Shown here: piece after piece, positions 1 through 12,234 of the stretch
How positions within the stretch are numbered: the stretch's first letter is position 1
How the letters are laid out: the number at the start of each line of letters is the position of its first letter
Assembly: GCA_963277665.1 (NCBI GenBank)
Contig: OY728142.1
Span: 15,096,001-15,160,000 of the forward strand
From: Viscum album
Lineage: Eukaryota > Streptophyta > Magnoliopsida > Santalales > Viscaceae
Direction: 5' to 3'
Length of the DNA stretch: 64,000 bases
Program-made: the position numbers and the translations under genes
The notes under the pieces: generated by a model
Databases searched by the model: none
What the model saw: the letters and a program-made list of their open reading frames with translations, nothing else
Told to the model about the DNA's origin: nothing

Positions 1-490
1 TCCCAATAAGTTGAGTGTTGATAAATCTCTACAGTTTATGAATATGGAAAATGGAAAATTATTAGTCAATGAATATTATACTACCTTTATGAAGCTCCAG
101 CATATCACACCTATTCTATTGGGTGATGATTTATCAAAATATAGGAAATTAGAGGATAGTCTTAGGTATGACATTCAACAATAGGTGAACACCTTTTTAC
201 ATGATACCATATCTGAAATGGTAAATTAAGTGTTGATTAGTGAATGAAAACCAAGTGAAGTTGGGGGAATAGAGCAGGGTATATCAACTTCTCAACTAAG
301 TAGATCTGTGTTAGGTGGTATTAAGAGACTCTTTGAGGTCTCTTGTAAATGGAATTATATCCATAGCCTCATTACTGGTAATTTTTCTCTCCATCATCGG
401 TGTGGGAGGAAGGGACACATGAGAAGCCAATGTTATAGAGACAAAGTAGAGTGTTGAGATTTCATCAATTTGGGTCACCTACAATAGTTT
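1..490 (+). pseudogene. gag C-terminal remnant with two decayed CCHC zinc knuckles
   Basis: Capsid/nucleocapsid (RNA-binding) portion of the gypsy gag. The opening bases read MENGKLLVNEYYTTFMKLQ, typical of the retrotransposon gag helical region. Near 392-432 the frame reads HHRCGRKGHMRSQC, a CX2CX4HX4C knuckle whose first Cys is now His. A second knuckle follows at about 452-480 (C-stop-D-F-INLGH), with one Cys lost to Phe and a stop where Trp is usual. Several in-frame stops occur (for example near 181 and 228). The protein would have packaged element RNA into cytoplasmic particles. Here it is dead. Confidence 0.7.
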
Positions 491-739
491 ATAAATACCT
501 TTCCTCTAATATCCAGTGAGAGAGGGTCTTCCTGGACTCCATGTTTAGGAGCAGGGTTAGAAGATTTTCATTAGGAAGGGAGCTGGGGTGTGACTAAAAA
601 ATTAGGATGAGGTGGTTGTCATGGTCAGGGTAACAAGACACTAAAATTATAATTACATAAGATTTTACCAACTCAAGGTATCAAGTCTATATCTTAGGAC
701 CATTAATTTGGATAGATGTATACAATACAACTAATACCT

Positions 740-850
740 AAGAAGAATTGTTTTATTCTTTCTACAGTGAGTGTTACTATTTTGGTAGAATCCACGTTGG
801 TATATTCTTTTTTGAAAGAGGGGTATATTATTATTTCATATCTATTCCTT
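740..850 (+). pseudogene. Possible aspartic protease remnant
   Basis: Between gag and RT, where a gypsy protease is expected, the frame reads TILVESTLVYSFF. It resembles the active-site neighbourhood (LDTGATHSF-like) with the catalytic Asp-Thr-Gly lost. Position is the main support; the call is weak. Confidence 0.3.
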
Positions 851-1289
851 TTATGGAGATATTTGTGCCTGATTTTTAGTTATCATGAAGTATGATGAAA
901 TTCAATACTCTGTTTGGGATTTTATCGAAGAGTGTACGCCACTACAACAAGTTCCCCCTTGAAATATATGGTTGATGATTCATATGGGACCTTTTTTCTT
1001 CTAGATGAGAGGGTTTGAAATAATTCTAATGATGTACTGGATGGTTCTCAGTAATGATTATGTCAGATTTTGTCACCAAAGGGTTACCTTCACATCAACC
1101 AAGGGTGGGGTTTTTATTCACAAGTGTGAATGAGATATCCATGAGACCTGAGATGGACCTGGGCATTGTGGGATGGGTTTTATGAATGCCTATATTGTTA
1201 GCTTATATCTTGATGATCAAGGATCATGTCAGAAAGACATCCCTATATTGGTTTATTGTTTTTGTAATTTTTTCCTGAATGTATTTTCA

Positions 1290-2000
1290 AGACTAACTCC
1301 CAAGAGATAGGAATATTTTTCCATTGATCTAGTTTCAGGAGCTACACAGTGTTTATTCATCCTTAAAATATGGTTACTAATGAGTTATAAGAGATCAAGA
1401 GGTAGATAGAGGGCATGGAATAAAAGCTTTTTACATGGACCAATACATTATCTTGGGATTCTCTAGTATTTTTTTCTTTGAATAAAGATGGATTCCTTTA
1501 TTTATGTGTGTATTACTAGAAAGTGATCTATTTGAAGATTAAGAATTGGTATCCATTTCCTTATATAGATGATCTATTTTACCAGCTTCGATGAGATCAA
1601 GTGTTCTTAATGATTGATCTAATATTATGTTATCATCAGGTATGTGTTTTTACTTTAGATATATCTCATACAAATTTTTGTAGTAGGTATGGTCTATATG
1701 AGTATTTGGTTATGTCATTCAGTCTCACAAACACACCAGTAGTTCTGTTACATCAATGAACCAATTTTATATATTTATCTAGATTCATTTGTAGTGGTAT
1801 TCATGGATGATATCTTGGTGTATTCTAACACATTAAATGATAATTCCAAAAATCTTGATATCATACTGGATATACTGAGAGATCACTAGTTATACACTAA
1901 TCTCACAAAGTGACACTTTTGGATGGGTAGATTTCACTTACTGGGATATATTATCTAAAAGGATGGAGTATCAATTGAATCAGAGAAGGTGAGAGATGTA
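1290..2000 (+). pseudogene. Ty3/gypsy reverse transcriptase remnant
   Basis: Copied element RNA into cDNA. Near 1,540-1,580 the frame reads NWYPFPYIDDLFYQL, the motif just before the first catalytic Asp block in plant gypsy RTs. It is followed by a decayed counterpart of the IDLRSGYHQ block (IDLILCYHQ, about 1,612-1,640). The catalytic box FMDDILVYS is intact at about 1,801-1,830. Around these the frame shifts and has stops. The following segment (about 1,910-2,050) matches the usual link to RNase H. Motif order and spacing make the assignment secure, although no continuous ORF survives. Confidence 0.8.
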
Positions 2001-2181
2001 GTTTACTAGGAGAATCCAAATAATTTTCTTTGATATTTAAAGTTTCTAAGGGATAGATGTTTATTATAGGATATAGGACTTCTCATGCTTAGAAGAACCT
2101 CTTATGGGATTGAAAAATAATTGTGTGAATTTTATGTGGTCATAAACCTATGATACAACATTCCAATATATAAAAGGTAGA

Positions 2182-2406
2182 ATGACTTCAGTGATGATAC
2201 TGAATCTACCATGTTTGAGAGGAATCCATATAACATATTGTGATGCATCAGGTATTGGTCTAGGAGTAGTTTTGATAGAGGAGGAGAGAGTCATGTCATA
2301 CAGGTCTCGTCAATTGAGGCCAAATGGGAGGAACTACCTGAAACATGATCTTGATTTAGCTTTTGTTGTTAATGAATTATGTTTTTGGAGGCATTATTTA
2401 CCATGA
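2182..2406 (+). pseudogene. Ty3/gypsy RNase H domain fragment (74-codon open stretch)
   Basis: Degraded the RNA strand of the RNA/DNA hybrid during reverse transcription. The open stretch contains YCDASGIGLGVVLIEE (catalytic Asp of the RNase H fold), then SYRSRQLRPNGRNYLKHDLD and a conserved-type ending LCFWRHYLP. This is the canonical plant gypsy order, in which the DAS box is followed by a SRQL box and an NYxxHDLEL-type box with a catalytic Glu. The Glu is Asp or shifted here. The ATG at 2,182 is not a real start, because the domain lies inside a polyprotein. It is the longest uninterrupted part of this element. Confidence 0.85.
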
Positions 2407-2699
2407 GATAATTATTTGGTGTACACATACCACAAAAGACTCATGTACATATTTACAATATGTGACTTGAATCTCATGTAATGAAGGTGGGTTGAATAAC
2501 TATAGTATTTCAACATCCATCTTGACTATATGATTAGAAAGGGAAATTTTAATTGACGATGCTATGAGTAGGAGGACTCAGACACATGCAGTTCAAGATA
2601 CCTATAGTGAGTGGAAACTTATGGCCTTAGTTTTTGATATGCATGTAGAGGTTCATGGTGGTCATGTATAGTATATACTTGCATTACTATCTATGTCAT

Positions 2700-3500
2700 A
2701 TTAACTTCTAGAGAGAGTGGTGATGTGGTAGCTATCAGATTCCAAGGGTTTGGACCAATGAGATATCCATGCAGGATATGACATGCCTCCTAGTTGGGTC
2801 ATTAAAGAGGAATAGATCTTATGCATTCATAGATGACTTGGGTTCCAACAAACATAAGAGAGGAGATGATGTGAGAGTCCCATGCCTCTACATGAGATGT
2901 CATCTCGATCTTACTAAGATGAATCATGAATTATGTTGTTAAAAATGGTGTCCAGGGATGAAAAGAGAGATAGTTGTAATCATTACTCTATGTTCCACCT
3001 ATTAGCAGGATAAGGAGGAACACCCGCCACAAACTAAGAACCATTACCCATTCCTTAGTGGTAATGGGACTATATCGCCATGGATTTCATAATGGGATTT
3101 CCTAGATTTCTTTGGGGAAGTGATTCTATATGGATGATTATAGATAGGTTAAAGGTCAACCATTTCTTAAATATTTGAGAGACATTATCCATGGATGAGC
3201 TTGGGAGGCTCTATACTCATGGTATCATATGGTTCCATGGGATTCCTCATTCTATCATATCATAACGAGATGCTCAATTCATTTCATGGTTTTGGAAAGG
3301 GATATTGAGGGAACAGGGATCACAACAACTGCTGAGTACATACTATCACCCATAGAATGACATTATATCTGAGCATATTATATAGGTTTGAAAGGATATG
3401 CTTTGAGCATGCATACTTTATTTTGGAGGGTCTTGGTAGAAACACTTAGTTATCACCGAGTTCTCTTATAATATCAGATTATGACCATACTGATGAATCC
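2700..3500 (+). pseudogene. Ty3/gypsy integrase remnant
   Basis: Inserted cDNA into chromosomes. Reading across frames, the N-terminal zinc-binding part is hardly recognisable (about 2,840-3,010). The catalytic core is clear: WDYIAMDFIMGFPRF (about 3,068-3,110, first catalytic Asp), then DSIWMIIDRLK (about 3,123-3,155), then HGIPHSIIS-stop-RDAQF (about 3,236-3,285, second Asp block, with TGA/TAA-type decay). A tail with Y-H-P corresponds to the segment before the catalytic Glu. Multiple stops abolish function. Confidence 0.75.
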
Positions 3501-4160
3501 TTCTTAGGACCTGTATAATACCCCGTTATATTCACTACTATGCTGGTAATAGGTAGGATAGGTAGCACTACTTGGTCCTCATCTCATTTAAGATATTTCA
3601 GGGAAAGATTATCTTATTAGGAAGCATACATCTATAGATCTGTCTAGGCATAATTCATATGCCAATTTTTACCATCGACCACTAGATTTTGAGGTGGGGG
3701 GTCTATTTTTTTGTGTGTTTCTTCTAAAATGGGGTATAGATGAATTTAGAAATAATGTAAGCTATCAATTCATTACATTGGTTTCTTAGAGATTCTGGAG
3801 AGGGTCGGGCTAGTAGCCTATTGACTGTAGTTACCTCAGAGGTACCATGACATGCATGATGCCTTCCATATATAATAGATTCACCAATATTATTATGATC
3901 CATCACATTTTATTTAGACTGATATGGTTGATTTGGAGGTAGATGCATCATTTTAGGAGCATCTTATTCATATTTTTGATCGAGGAATAATAGTGCAAGG
4001 AAAGTCAGTTCCTATGGAACATGGGTTATGGAAGCATGACCATATTCTCAATGAGACTTGGGAGTGTGAGGCCGATGTACGTGCCTAATGGACAGAGTTA
4101 TTCTCAAAAGAATATTTTCCTCCTTTGGAATGGAAATTCATGGAATTATTTATTTAAGGG
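3440..4160 (+). pseudogene. Post-integrase C-terminal region of the gypsy polyprotein
   Basis: The frame gives HNSYANFYHRPLDFEVG (about 3,648-3,700), equivalent to the YADxxRRxLEFxVGD box after gypsy integrases. It continues as YIGFLEILERVGLVAY and HDAFHI (about 3,770-3,870), the SH3-like GPFEIxxRxGxVAYxL / HxVFHV segment. A later ETWECEADVRA (about 4,050-4,085) matches the short tail before the polypurine tract. In chromoviruses this region carries a chromodomain; I cannot prove one here. Stops are frequent. Confidence 0.65.
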
Positions 4161-4165
4161 GGGAA
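4156..4165 (+). other. Polypurine tract (plus-strand primer)
   Basis: AAGGGGGGAA directly follows the polyprotein tail and sits 3 bases before a TG dinucleotide (TGTATGATATC) that fits an LTR start. RNase H leaves such a tract to prime plus-strand DNA synthesis. Confidence 0.7.
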
Positions 4166-4426
4166 TATTGTATGATATCATGTTTTCTACGTGGTATAGA
4201 TCCTTTTAATGTTTAATTAATTTTTTTGAAACTCTATCTTTGGCTTAGACCTAGATGTTGAGCCTTTGGGCTAGGGGTATGTTTTTGAAAAGAAGGAAGA
4301 ACGGGGATGAAGGATGACCACATGAAAAGTAAACAAGATGTATTTGGAAAACATGATGTGTAATGGTATAGTAAATCTAATTCATGAAGTGTAATTATTT
4401 TTCCTTATAGGGGGGAAATCCCAATC

Positions 4427-4461
4427 ATTACATGGTGTGTAAATCTTACACACCATGTAAT
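4427..4461. repeat. Perfect 16-bp inverted repeat (hairpin, 3-nt loop)
   Basis: ATTACATGGTGTGTAA at 4,427-4,442 and its exact reverse complement at 4,446-4,461, separated by ATC. It is followed at once by a 12-bp palindrome, TCCCCATGGGGA (4,461-4,472). It lies in the putative U3 of the gypsy LTR. Confidence 0.9.
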
Positions 4462-4969
4462 CCCCATGGGGAGATTTTGTAAAAGGAATAAGGGAATATT
4501 ATTTTTGATAGATACCTCACACATCTTATCTCAAACATAGGAGGTCCATTGGATAAATATCCCTTAAAGACTAAACCTAGGATTTGACCCTATTTCACCA
4601 TCAAATGTCAAACTTGAGAGCCCTTCATCTCATTAGAGAGACACTAGTGAGTTATCTATTCCTCTTTTACCTTTCACTATTTTACTTACTATCGATGCCA
4701 CTATTTTTTGTGCATACTATTAAACCCTATTTTCACAAAGTTTGACCATTATTTGATTTTCTACTATTATAGACTGAATAATTGGGTGATACTAGATGAT
4801 TATTTTTCAATGGGATTAAAGTAGGTGGTCTATACCTTTTCTCTCAGTCTGTTTTTTTATTTCTTGTTTTCTTTTTGATACATGCTATAATTTCTATGCG
4901 ATTCTTCATAAATTATTTAAAGCATGATTTAAATGATAGATTCATGTTTAAGACATGCCATGACACCCT

Positions 4970-4976
4970 TATATAA
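4970..4976 (+). promoter_or_regulatory. Possible LTR TATA box
   Basis: TATATAA within CCCTTATATAAGG, about 0.8 kb into the LTR. It is a plausible U3 promoter, but weak as a signal in such AT-rich DNA. Confidence 0.3.
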
Positions 4977-5294
4977 GGTTATAGGTATTTTACCTCAACC
5001 TGAACTTCCCATGGAGTGGGTTCTACCTTTTTATCATGATTATGTCACCCTTGGGGTGCGTTGAACTCATATTGTATAATAGAAGATTTTAAATGGTAAT
5101 TAAAATATTTGTTAAAAGTTTTAAGAACCTTGTATAAACTTTTAATTGTAAATGAAAGGTACAAAATGGTTAATCCCTTATTTTTTTATGATTATAAAGG
5201 TATTTGTGAATGGATGAAATTAACAGTTGATGAAATAATTATTGAAGTGATTATGATGGTATTTGTGGGTTCTCTTTATGGAACTAATGATCCA

Positions 5295-5715
5295 CTTAGA
5301 TGCCTTGGGAAATACTACTCCTTGTATATAATGTAATTGACATATTAAGATGCATTGTACATTTATAATCCATGGATCTAATAGGATTCCATGGACATTT
5401 TAACTCCATGGATCTAGATTTTTTGAATTCCTTATACATTTCAACTTATTGGATCTGAGAACCATAATAGGATTCCATAGAAATTTCTACTCCTTAGATC
5501 CAATGACCATATTAGCATGAAATGGACATTTCAAATCTTTAGAAATGTTGATCATATTAGGATTCCATGTACATTTATAACCCTAGGATCTTATTTAACT
5601 AATTTACTAGACTCATTTGGATGCCTTAGACATTTCTACTCCTTGGATCCTTTTTACTTATTTTACATAGATTACATGATTGACTTGGACATTTCTACTC
5701 CTCAGACCCTGGATC
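5295..5715 (+). repeat. Degenerate minisatellite, about nine copies of a 40-60 bp unit
   Basis: A recurring core close to GGATTCCATGGACATTT followed by CTACTCCTTGGATC is seen starting near 5,298, 5,346, 5,389, 5,430, 5,468, 5,512, 5,558, 5,617 and 5,675. Copies differ by substitutions and spacer length. Open frames across it are by-products of the repeat. Confidence 0.7.
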
Positions 5716-8700
5716 GTATAGTCCTAATACATGATTTCATAGTGTAGGATTTTGATGTTGGTTGACTTTATTTAGAGATAGAACTTATGATTTGTTACTT
5801 TATCATAATGAGACTTGACAGAATGGAAAAAATCACTTTTACTGTTATTATTTGTACTCCTTTTATATATTCTCACTAATTCAGCTTATATTAATAGACT
5901 TGAATTGTTGGTAGCATTCTACTGAGTGTTATCTCACACCCTGTATGATCTGTCTTTGGGGTACATGGATATACATCATGGATGCAGGTAAGAAGAGTGA
6001 AAAGTGTTTGCTTGTTGATTCTTGATTCATTTTTTCATAGGAGAAGCGGAGAACAGGATTGAGATATGTATCATGATGTTATTTAGGGATAATTTCTTTT
6101 TGGTATTTTTTTTTAATTTTGATACATGTATTGTATTGGATGTCTATTTCCATGTATTAGCTATCTTTTGTATATAATTCCCTGATCTTCATATGTATAT
6201 AACACTGTGATATGAGATTAATTTTGCATTTATATGATGGATTTTTATTCTTCTTCTGGTCATTTATTTCACATGATTCTTCTATTAATTGATGTTGTTA
6301 TATCATTTTACGACACTCTGATCATGAGGGTATAGTCTCTCCATGATTCCACCATAGACCCTCGTTGATATTAAGAAGCCTCTAGTATACGAGGAGGCTC
6401 TATTGAGGGAATTTGGAAAACTAGATCCAGTTATTGTTGAGTCAATCAAGTTTAGGACATCAAAACTATCTCATACATCAATATAAAACAAGTATTTTAT
6501 AGTTAGGAAGTTAACCATGTCAGGATCTTTTTAGATGGATTCATTATTCTCTTTCCCAGATTGTCTTCAAGGATCCAAGGTTCCCATGATGTTTTTTAAT
6601 GTTCTATTTTATGAATATTAGTAAATTGATATCCTTTATTTTTATTTTCATTTATTTTATTCAGTTATTATCATGGATGTTGTATTTTCAAATTAAAAAT
6701 GTAAATCACCTTCTATATTTAATTAATTTGAAAATTTAAATACATTTTTGAGTATTTTTAAAGTGTGTGGTTTTGAAACAAATTATTTTATATTAATGTC
6801 ATATTTTTCAAAAACGTTTCTAAATCTTATTTATGTAAAAGTTTCAAATATATTATCTTGAGGAAATGGAGATTAAGTAATGGACTCATGAAAATTTTTA
6901 TAAACTAAAATGAATGTTTTGTTTTTAGTATATTTTAACAAGTATAAAATGTATTTACTTTTAAATGTTATGAACTAGGTGTGGGGAGGATACATTTTGG
7001 GAATTTTTTGTCATTTCTATCATATTATAGGTTCATTTTGGGTTTTTTATGATCCAAAAAATTGCTTTTTAGAATCTATTTCTGGTATTTTGGATATAGT
7101 AATTGAATACATTTAACGTGGTTCATGGAGATGGGTGGTTATAGAATTTGTTTAATTTTGGTATATTGTCTTTCAAGTGTATCATTATATATTAACACTT
7201 ATAATCTAGTATGTTTTCTATGTTTTTTGTTGGAGTTTTACTGATATTTAATATTATTTATTTTAGGATTTATTGGATTCTCTTATGAAGTTTCATTTAT
7301 TTTTATTTGTCATTTTTACACATTTTGAATGAAGTATTTTTTCATTTATAGAACAACTTATTTTCATTTTGAATGACCACAATACTTATGAAATGGTCAT
7401 TCCAGACTCTTGGGAGGAAATTTTCACATTTCATTATTGACTTATGAAGATAAATCATTTTCATATCCATATATTTTATTCCCAAGCACTAGTTTCATCA
7501 CATGGTGACTAGGAATGTGCTTTGGGCCATACCATGGGTTGGGTGAGGTACCTAGATTAGGGGTAGCCTAATTTGGTTCATAATATAAAATCATTACATA
7601 TATATAGATTTATTTCCACATATCTACATGAAGATATGATAAAACCCTCTAATTAAACTTCTTTTATATGTAACATTTATGAATAAATCTAGTTTTTATA
7701 ATGGTGAGATCTTGGAATCATATTTCTAATGTTCATATCCTTGAAAAATTATTAAACTCCTTAACCTACTTACATAAAATGTTAAAATGTTAATTAATTA
7801 TGTTGTCCACATAATTTTTTTTTAATTATATCACCATCATCATTATTCTTGGAACCCTTTCCAAAAAAATTCCTTGAAATATTATGGTAACTAATGTAAC
7901 TATTTATATTAATATTTTACCATCATACCCTAAACTCATTTAGGATATAAAGTGAAATTAACTTTATATTTTTATTGGTACAATATTTTATTTGTTAACT
8001 ATGAACTTCTCTAAGTCCAAATATACTCCCATTATCTTCTTAAACACTATAATCATTTTATAATTTCATGAAAAGTCACACAAACTCCTATGTATAGGAA
8101 ATAACACATATTTTCTATTAGTGGGAATATTTTAAAAATAAACTATTATATCCACGTCTTATATGGAACTCAATGTGTTTTGGAACATTATTCTAAAAAT
8201 AATATATTTTTCTTTAAAATATTCTTCTGATAGTGGGAACAAGTCTCTCATATTTTAGATAATATCTTAGATGGAACCCTTTATCCTAAATAAAACGTTT
8301 TTCCCTTGTATATTTTTCAAACATGTTATAGAATTCAATGAATCATAAACCATGTGTGTTTAATCCATCATCTCACATTTCTCATAAAAACTATTAACAA
8401 AAAAATTCTCTTAAAATATAAGTAATATAAGTTAAAAACACACATCCATTATTTAGATGAATTTAAACTTGATATATTCCTTTGTATTAAACTTTATGAA
8501 TTATCAACCCTTTTTTCATCGTTTTTAGGAATACTACAAGTTATATTAACTCTTAAATTGATTTTAAACTCCATATATTTATAATAGTTTAAAAATATAC
8601 ATTTGGAATCATGAAATATTTAAAATAAAATAATGTAATTCTATAACCCCAGTGCCTGACATGGATATTCAAAGGTGTTATCACACCCCTTTAGATATTT

Positions 8701-10586
8701 TGGATAATTCCATCATATAGAATCGATTTCCTTTCATCCTGATATATCCTTTATAGTTAAATGACTTTAACTGGATACATGAAGAAACATCATTAGACTC
8801 TTCAAATATTTTTTCTTCTTTTGGTTTGAAAATTTAGCCAATTATAAGGCTGATAGAACACTAAAACTTGGTAATCACATGACCACATCATATATTCTAG
8901 ATAATTTTGATAAAATTAGGTAACAATTTCTATAAAATTTATAAAAAGGAAAATTCAATAACCAAAATTAACTTTAATGGAAACATTCGGTCTCATAAAC
9001 TAATTTAATATACTCAGTCAAATTGAATATATAAGGGAATAATAAATTTCCCCACTTCATATTTAATTTAATGGTTTTCAAACCTTTAGTGAATCATTAA
9101 ATGATTCTCATAAGCTTATAGATTCACTTGTTGAATAAATTAAACATTTGGTTACTCAATATGGGGTTCTTTAACAGGTTAAATTTTCCTTAGGAATGAT
9201 TCTTAACTTTCTATAATAATATAATAAGTTTCATACATAGTGATTTTCATTTCTCAAGGAAATGATCTCAAATTTAAGTTTAGTGTTAGTGATGTAATTT
9301 ATCTAAAATATAATCATTTATAAGATGGGTATCATGTTTTACATTCATTTAATAAGGATATTTATTAAAATTTTCTCCTACTAAAATGATAAAAACTTTT
9401 AAATTCATCAGATTTATTAATAGGTTATGATCCATATTTGGGTTGTTTTAGCATTTGTCCCATATCTTAGTAATTTAGTTACATATTTATCCTAGTCAAA
9501 CTATATATTTCACTTGGATAGTTGAGAAGGAAAACCTATTCCCAATCTATAAAATGGATTAACTCAAATCAATTTATATAGTAACATAATAATATTAGGG
9601 TCTCATAGCTATGTATAACCCAAATAAAATACAAAAATGGAACCTAATCATATTAGGGTCACCCAATAATTTATTTAATTACATAATATTATATTGGGGA
9701 CCGAGTTTTATCATGACCTACCCATTTAGACAAATGAGGTATTGATAAGTTTTTTTGTTAGAAGGAATCTAACACTAATTATTTTGAAGGTAATTTAATC
9801 TCACAATCATATCTCTTACATTCACTCTACATTTATGTATGATTCTATTTATTTAGTTTGAAATCCTATTACTTCCACCAAATCAATATGTACATTTATT
9901 TATACTAGTCATAGTTTGTGTTCTTAACCCAAATTAAAAGAAAACCTTATTCAAAACATCCAAATTCATCAAATACAAATGATATATAAAACACTTACAT
10001 ATAAAGTCTTAGAGTCATATAAAACCAACAAACCCTACAAGAGTAAGATTGGTGTGATAGATATCCAACACACACATTTCTAGATAAGGCATAGGCCTCT
10101 ATGTTAGTGGGAAGTCTGACCCAAAGTCCCTCAACCCAAGGTTACTTAAGAGATACCTCAATTACATCATGAATCTAAAACCAAAAATGTATAAACTATA
10201 ATAAAATTATTAAGTCAAGATTATAACCAGGTACAAGCAAAATTTAAGGTTGAAGAACACTAAATCAATTATTATACCTTGCATGTAACTCCTTATATGC
10301 ATGTATAAAAATTTAAAGAAGTTTAACTCTTTAAACTAAAGAAAATGGATATTCATAATATAAAAATTATATTCATGAATAAATTAGAGAATAAGACGAA
10401 ATAAATGAAAAATTCATAAATTTAGACATGAGATAAAATATTTATAAAAAACTCACAAATTAATTAATTATAATTTTTTTTAATTTATCTATACATTATA
10501 GACATTCCATAATTAAATAAATATAAATAGATTATATTTATTCTCAATATGAACTCTTTCATATTATCCATTAATATGACATTTAC

Positions 10587-10678
10587 ATTAAATATATGAT
10601 ATTAAATAAAATATAAAAATTTATATTTAATATTTATTATGTAAACAACTTACATAATATAAATATCATATATTTAAT
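10587..10678. repeat. AT-rich palindrome (imperfect hairpin of about 92 bp)
   Basis: The outer 17-bp arms ATTAAATATATGATATT (10,587-10,603) and their exact reverse complement (10,662-10,678) enclose inner 10-bp arms TATTATGTAA (10,635-10,644) and TTACATAATA (10,650-10,659) around the loop ACAAC. Confidence 0.75.
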
Positions 10679-11181
10679 ATTATTTAAACCTTAATCATAT
10701 CAATTATCAAAATCCCTTTTGATATAGTTTAAATAATTCCCCAAATATAGAACTTTTATTTGAATAATTGAAATTAAATAATTATGAATAGTTTATAATA
10801 ATAAACATAAACCCCTTTATATTATTTCTCTATTTTTAATTTATAAACACTTTATAAGTTACAATTATAATTTATATATAAACCACATATATCCTAATTA
10901 TAACTCTTGACATATAATTTTAATGGTATTTAGTATTAACATTTAATATTATGGAATATTTATTTAATAATTTTTTATTAAACATTTAGTAATTAATAAT
11001 AAAAACTTTATCAATAAAACAATAAAAAATTAAATAAATATCCTAAGATAAACATTTAAATAATTTATAAATAATTAATAAATTAATTAAATCAATTAAT
11101 TATTGAAATTAAAAAAACTCATTCTTTCTTGGTTATAGTATCTTATGATATACACTATTTCATATGATGCAACTAGTAATA

Positions 11182-11199
11182 ATATATATATATATATAT
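11182..11199. repeat. (AT)n microsatellite
   Basis: Nine consecutive AT dinucleotides. Confidence 0.9.
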
Positions 11200-12234
11200 C
11201 ATATTTTATGATAAAAAATATATAACTACAATATAACCTTTGGAACGTGGGGTTTCATTGATTACAATATCGATTATATCACATTTGCAATATGTGGCTC
11301 TGTTTTTTTCAAAAACAACACAGTTCCGACATCCATTATGATTTCCTCTATCATTTTTTTTGGGGATATTAAAAACTAAAGGAACATATTTTTTCACCAC
11401 TAATGATATCAAATATCATTTGGTTCAACTTTATCATGTCAAATTACATCCCATGTAGTATAGAATACCATTAAACAAAATACCAATCATTTATAAAGAT
11501 AGAATACATTAGACTAATATGATATAATATTTATTCAATTTAAAATCCAATTTCAAGAATCATAATTCATAGTGATTCTATGATACTACTTATGGGTTTC
11601 TAAGGATCAATTAACACTTCATTAATATGAAGAAAATTACAAGAAACCCTTAAACCAAGATCTACCATGCTATAAACTCAAAACAATGAAAATATATAAA
11701 ATAAATAATAGTTGTGTGTTATTACTTGTTGATCTACATTTCCATTATATTCATTAATATGTTTGAGGAATATCACTCACTGGTATCCATCAGACTCCCT
11801 AATCCATGGTGTATCAATGGGATAACATGAATCACCCATCGTATGGATAGGGTCATCCTCTATTCTCATGGCATGATAGTACTACTTGAGTTACAGAGAG
11901 ATTGGGAAATATCTTTGGGTAGAAACCCATAGAAAGATATTGGGTAAGTATTTCATGAATGAAACACCCATATCAATGAATTATCCCCATTTTATTTCAC
12001 TCAAGGTATATCCTAAATAACATAGGAATTTAATCATAAATTTATAATGTACAAGTAAATGGAAATCCAATTATTTCAATTTTAACCTTCAACCGGAAAT
12101 TTCTCACATTCATTTCATTATTTTGATTGCTGATAGCCATTTTGGATTATTAGTTTAATATTAATTTTTAATTCAAAATAGCCAAAAATAAATCGTAGGT
12201 ATGTTATGAGAATCATACAATAATATTATCTAAC

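Larger units (their letters stand above)
1..6994 (+). mobile_element. Degenerate Ty3/gypsy retrotransposon, 3' portion (gag-pol remnant plus putative 3' LTR)
   Basis: Reading the plus strand across frames gives, in order, a gag zinc-knuckle region, a weak protease, reverse transcriptase, RNase H, integrase and the tail that follows integrase in plant gypsy polyproteins. A polypurine tract and a probable LTR follow. The order RT-RNase H-integrase is the Ty3/gypsy order (established knowledge). Every domain is interrupted by stops and frameshifts, so the copy cannot encode a product. The 5' LTR and start of gag lie left of the window. The right end is uncertain: I place it at a GGGGAGGATACA terminus near 6,994, which resembles the GGGGTGTTACA-type LTR ends seen elsewhere in this window. 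The LTR could be shorter. Confidence 0.75.
4169..6994 (+). repeat. Putative 3' LTR of the gypsy element (right end uncertain)
   Basis: Starts TGTATGATATC right after the polypurine tract. It holds a perfect hairpin (4,427-4,461), a possible TATA box (4,970), a degenerate minisatellite (5,295-5,715) and ends tentatively at GGGGAGGATACA (6,983-6,994). The 5' LTR lies outside the window, so the length (about 2.8 kb) cannot be checked against a partner. A short coding-like stretch at about 6,363-6,480 argues that the true end might come earlier. Confidence 0.45.
6995..12234. other. AT-rich region with no recognisable gene
   Basis: No open frame here matches a family I know, and I found no partner repeat elsewhere in the window. 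It contains a possible LTR-type terminus (TGTTATCACACCCC at 8,677), a long AT palindrome (10,587-10,678) and a short AT microsatellite (11,182-11,199). It is probably decayed transposon DNA. Confidence 0.5.

Noticed and set aside
3724..3906. Minus-strand open frame opposite the gypsy polyprotein tail
   Set aside because: Shadow of the recognisable plus-strand post-integrase coding text.
6363..6480. Coding-like stretch EALLREFGKLDPVIVESI, vaguely gag-like
   Set aside because: Too short and too weak to call, and it falls inside the presumed gypsy LTR. It is kept only as a reason to doubt that LTR's right end.
8677..8700. TGTTATCACACCCC followed by AGATATTTTGG, similar to a giant-LTR start
   Set aside because: No downstream colinearity with the family was seen, so it is not enough to place an LTR.
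11206..11412. Minus-strand 68-codon frame with several cysteines (GCRNCVVF ... YCKC)
   Set aside because: Spacing fits no zinc-finger family I know, and the frame is isolated in non-coding AT-rich DNA. Probably chance.
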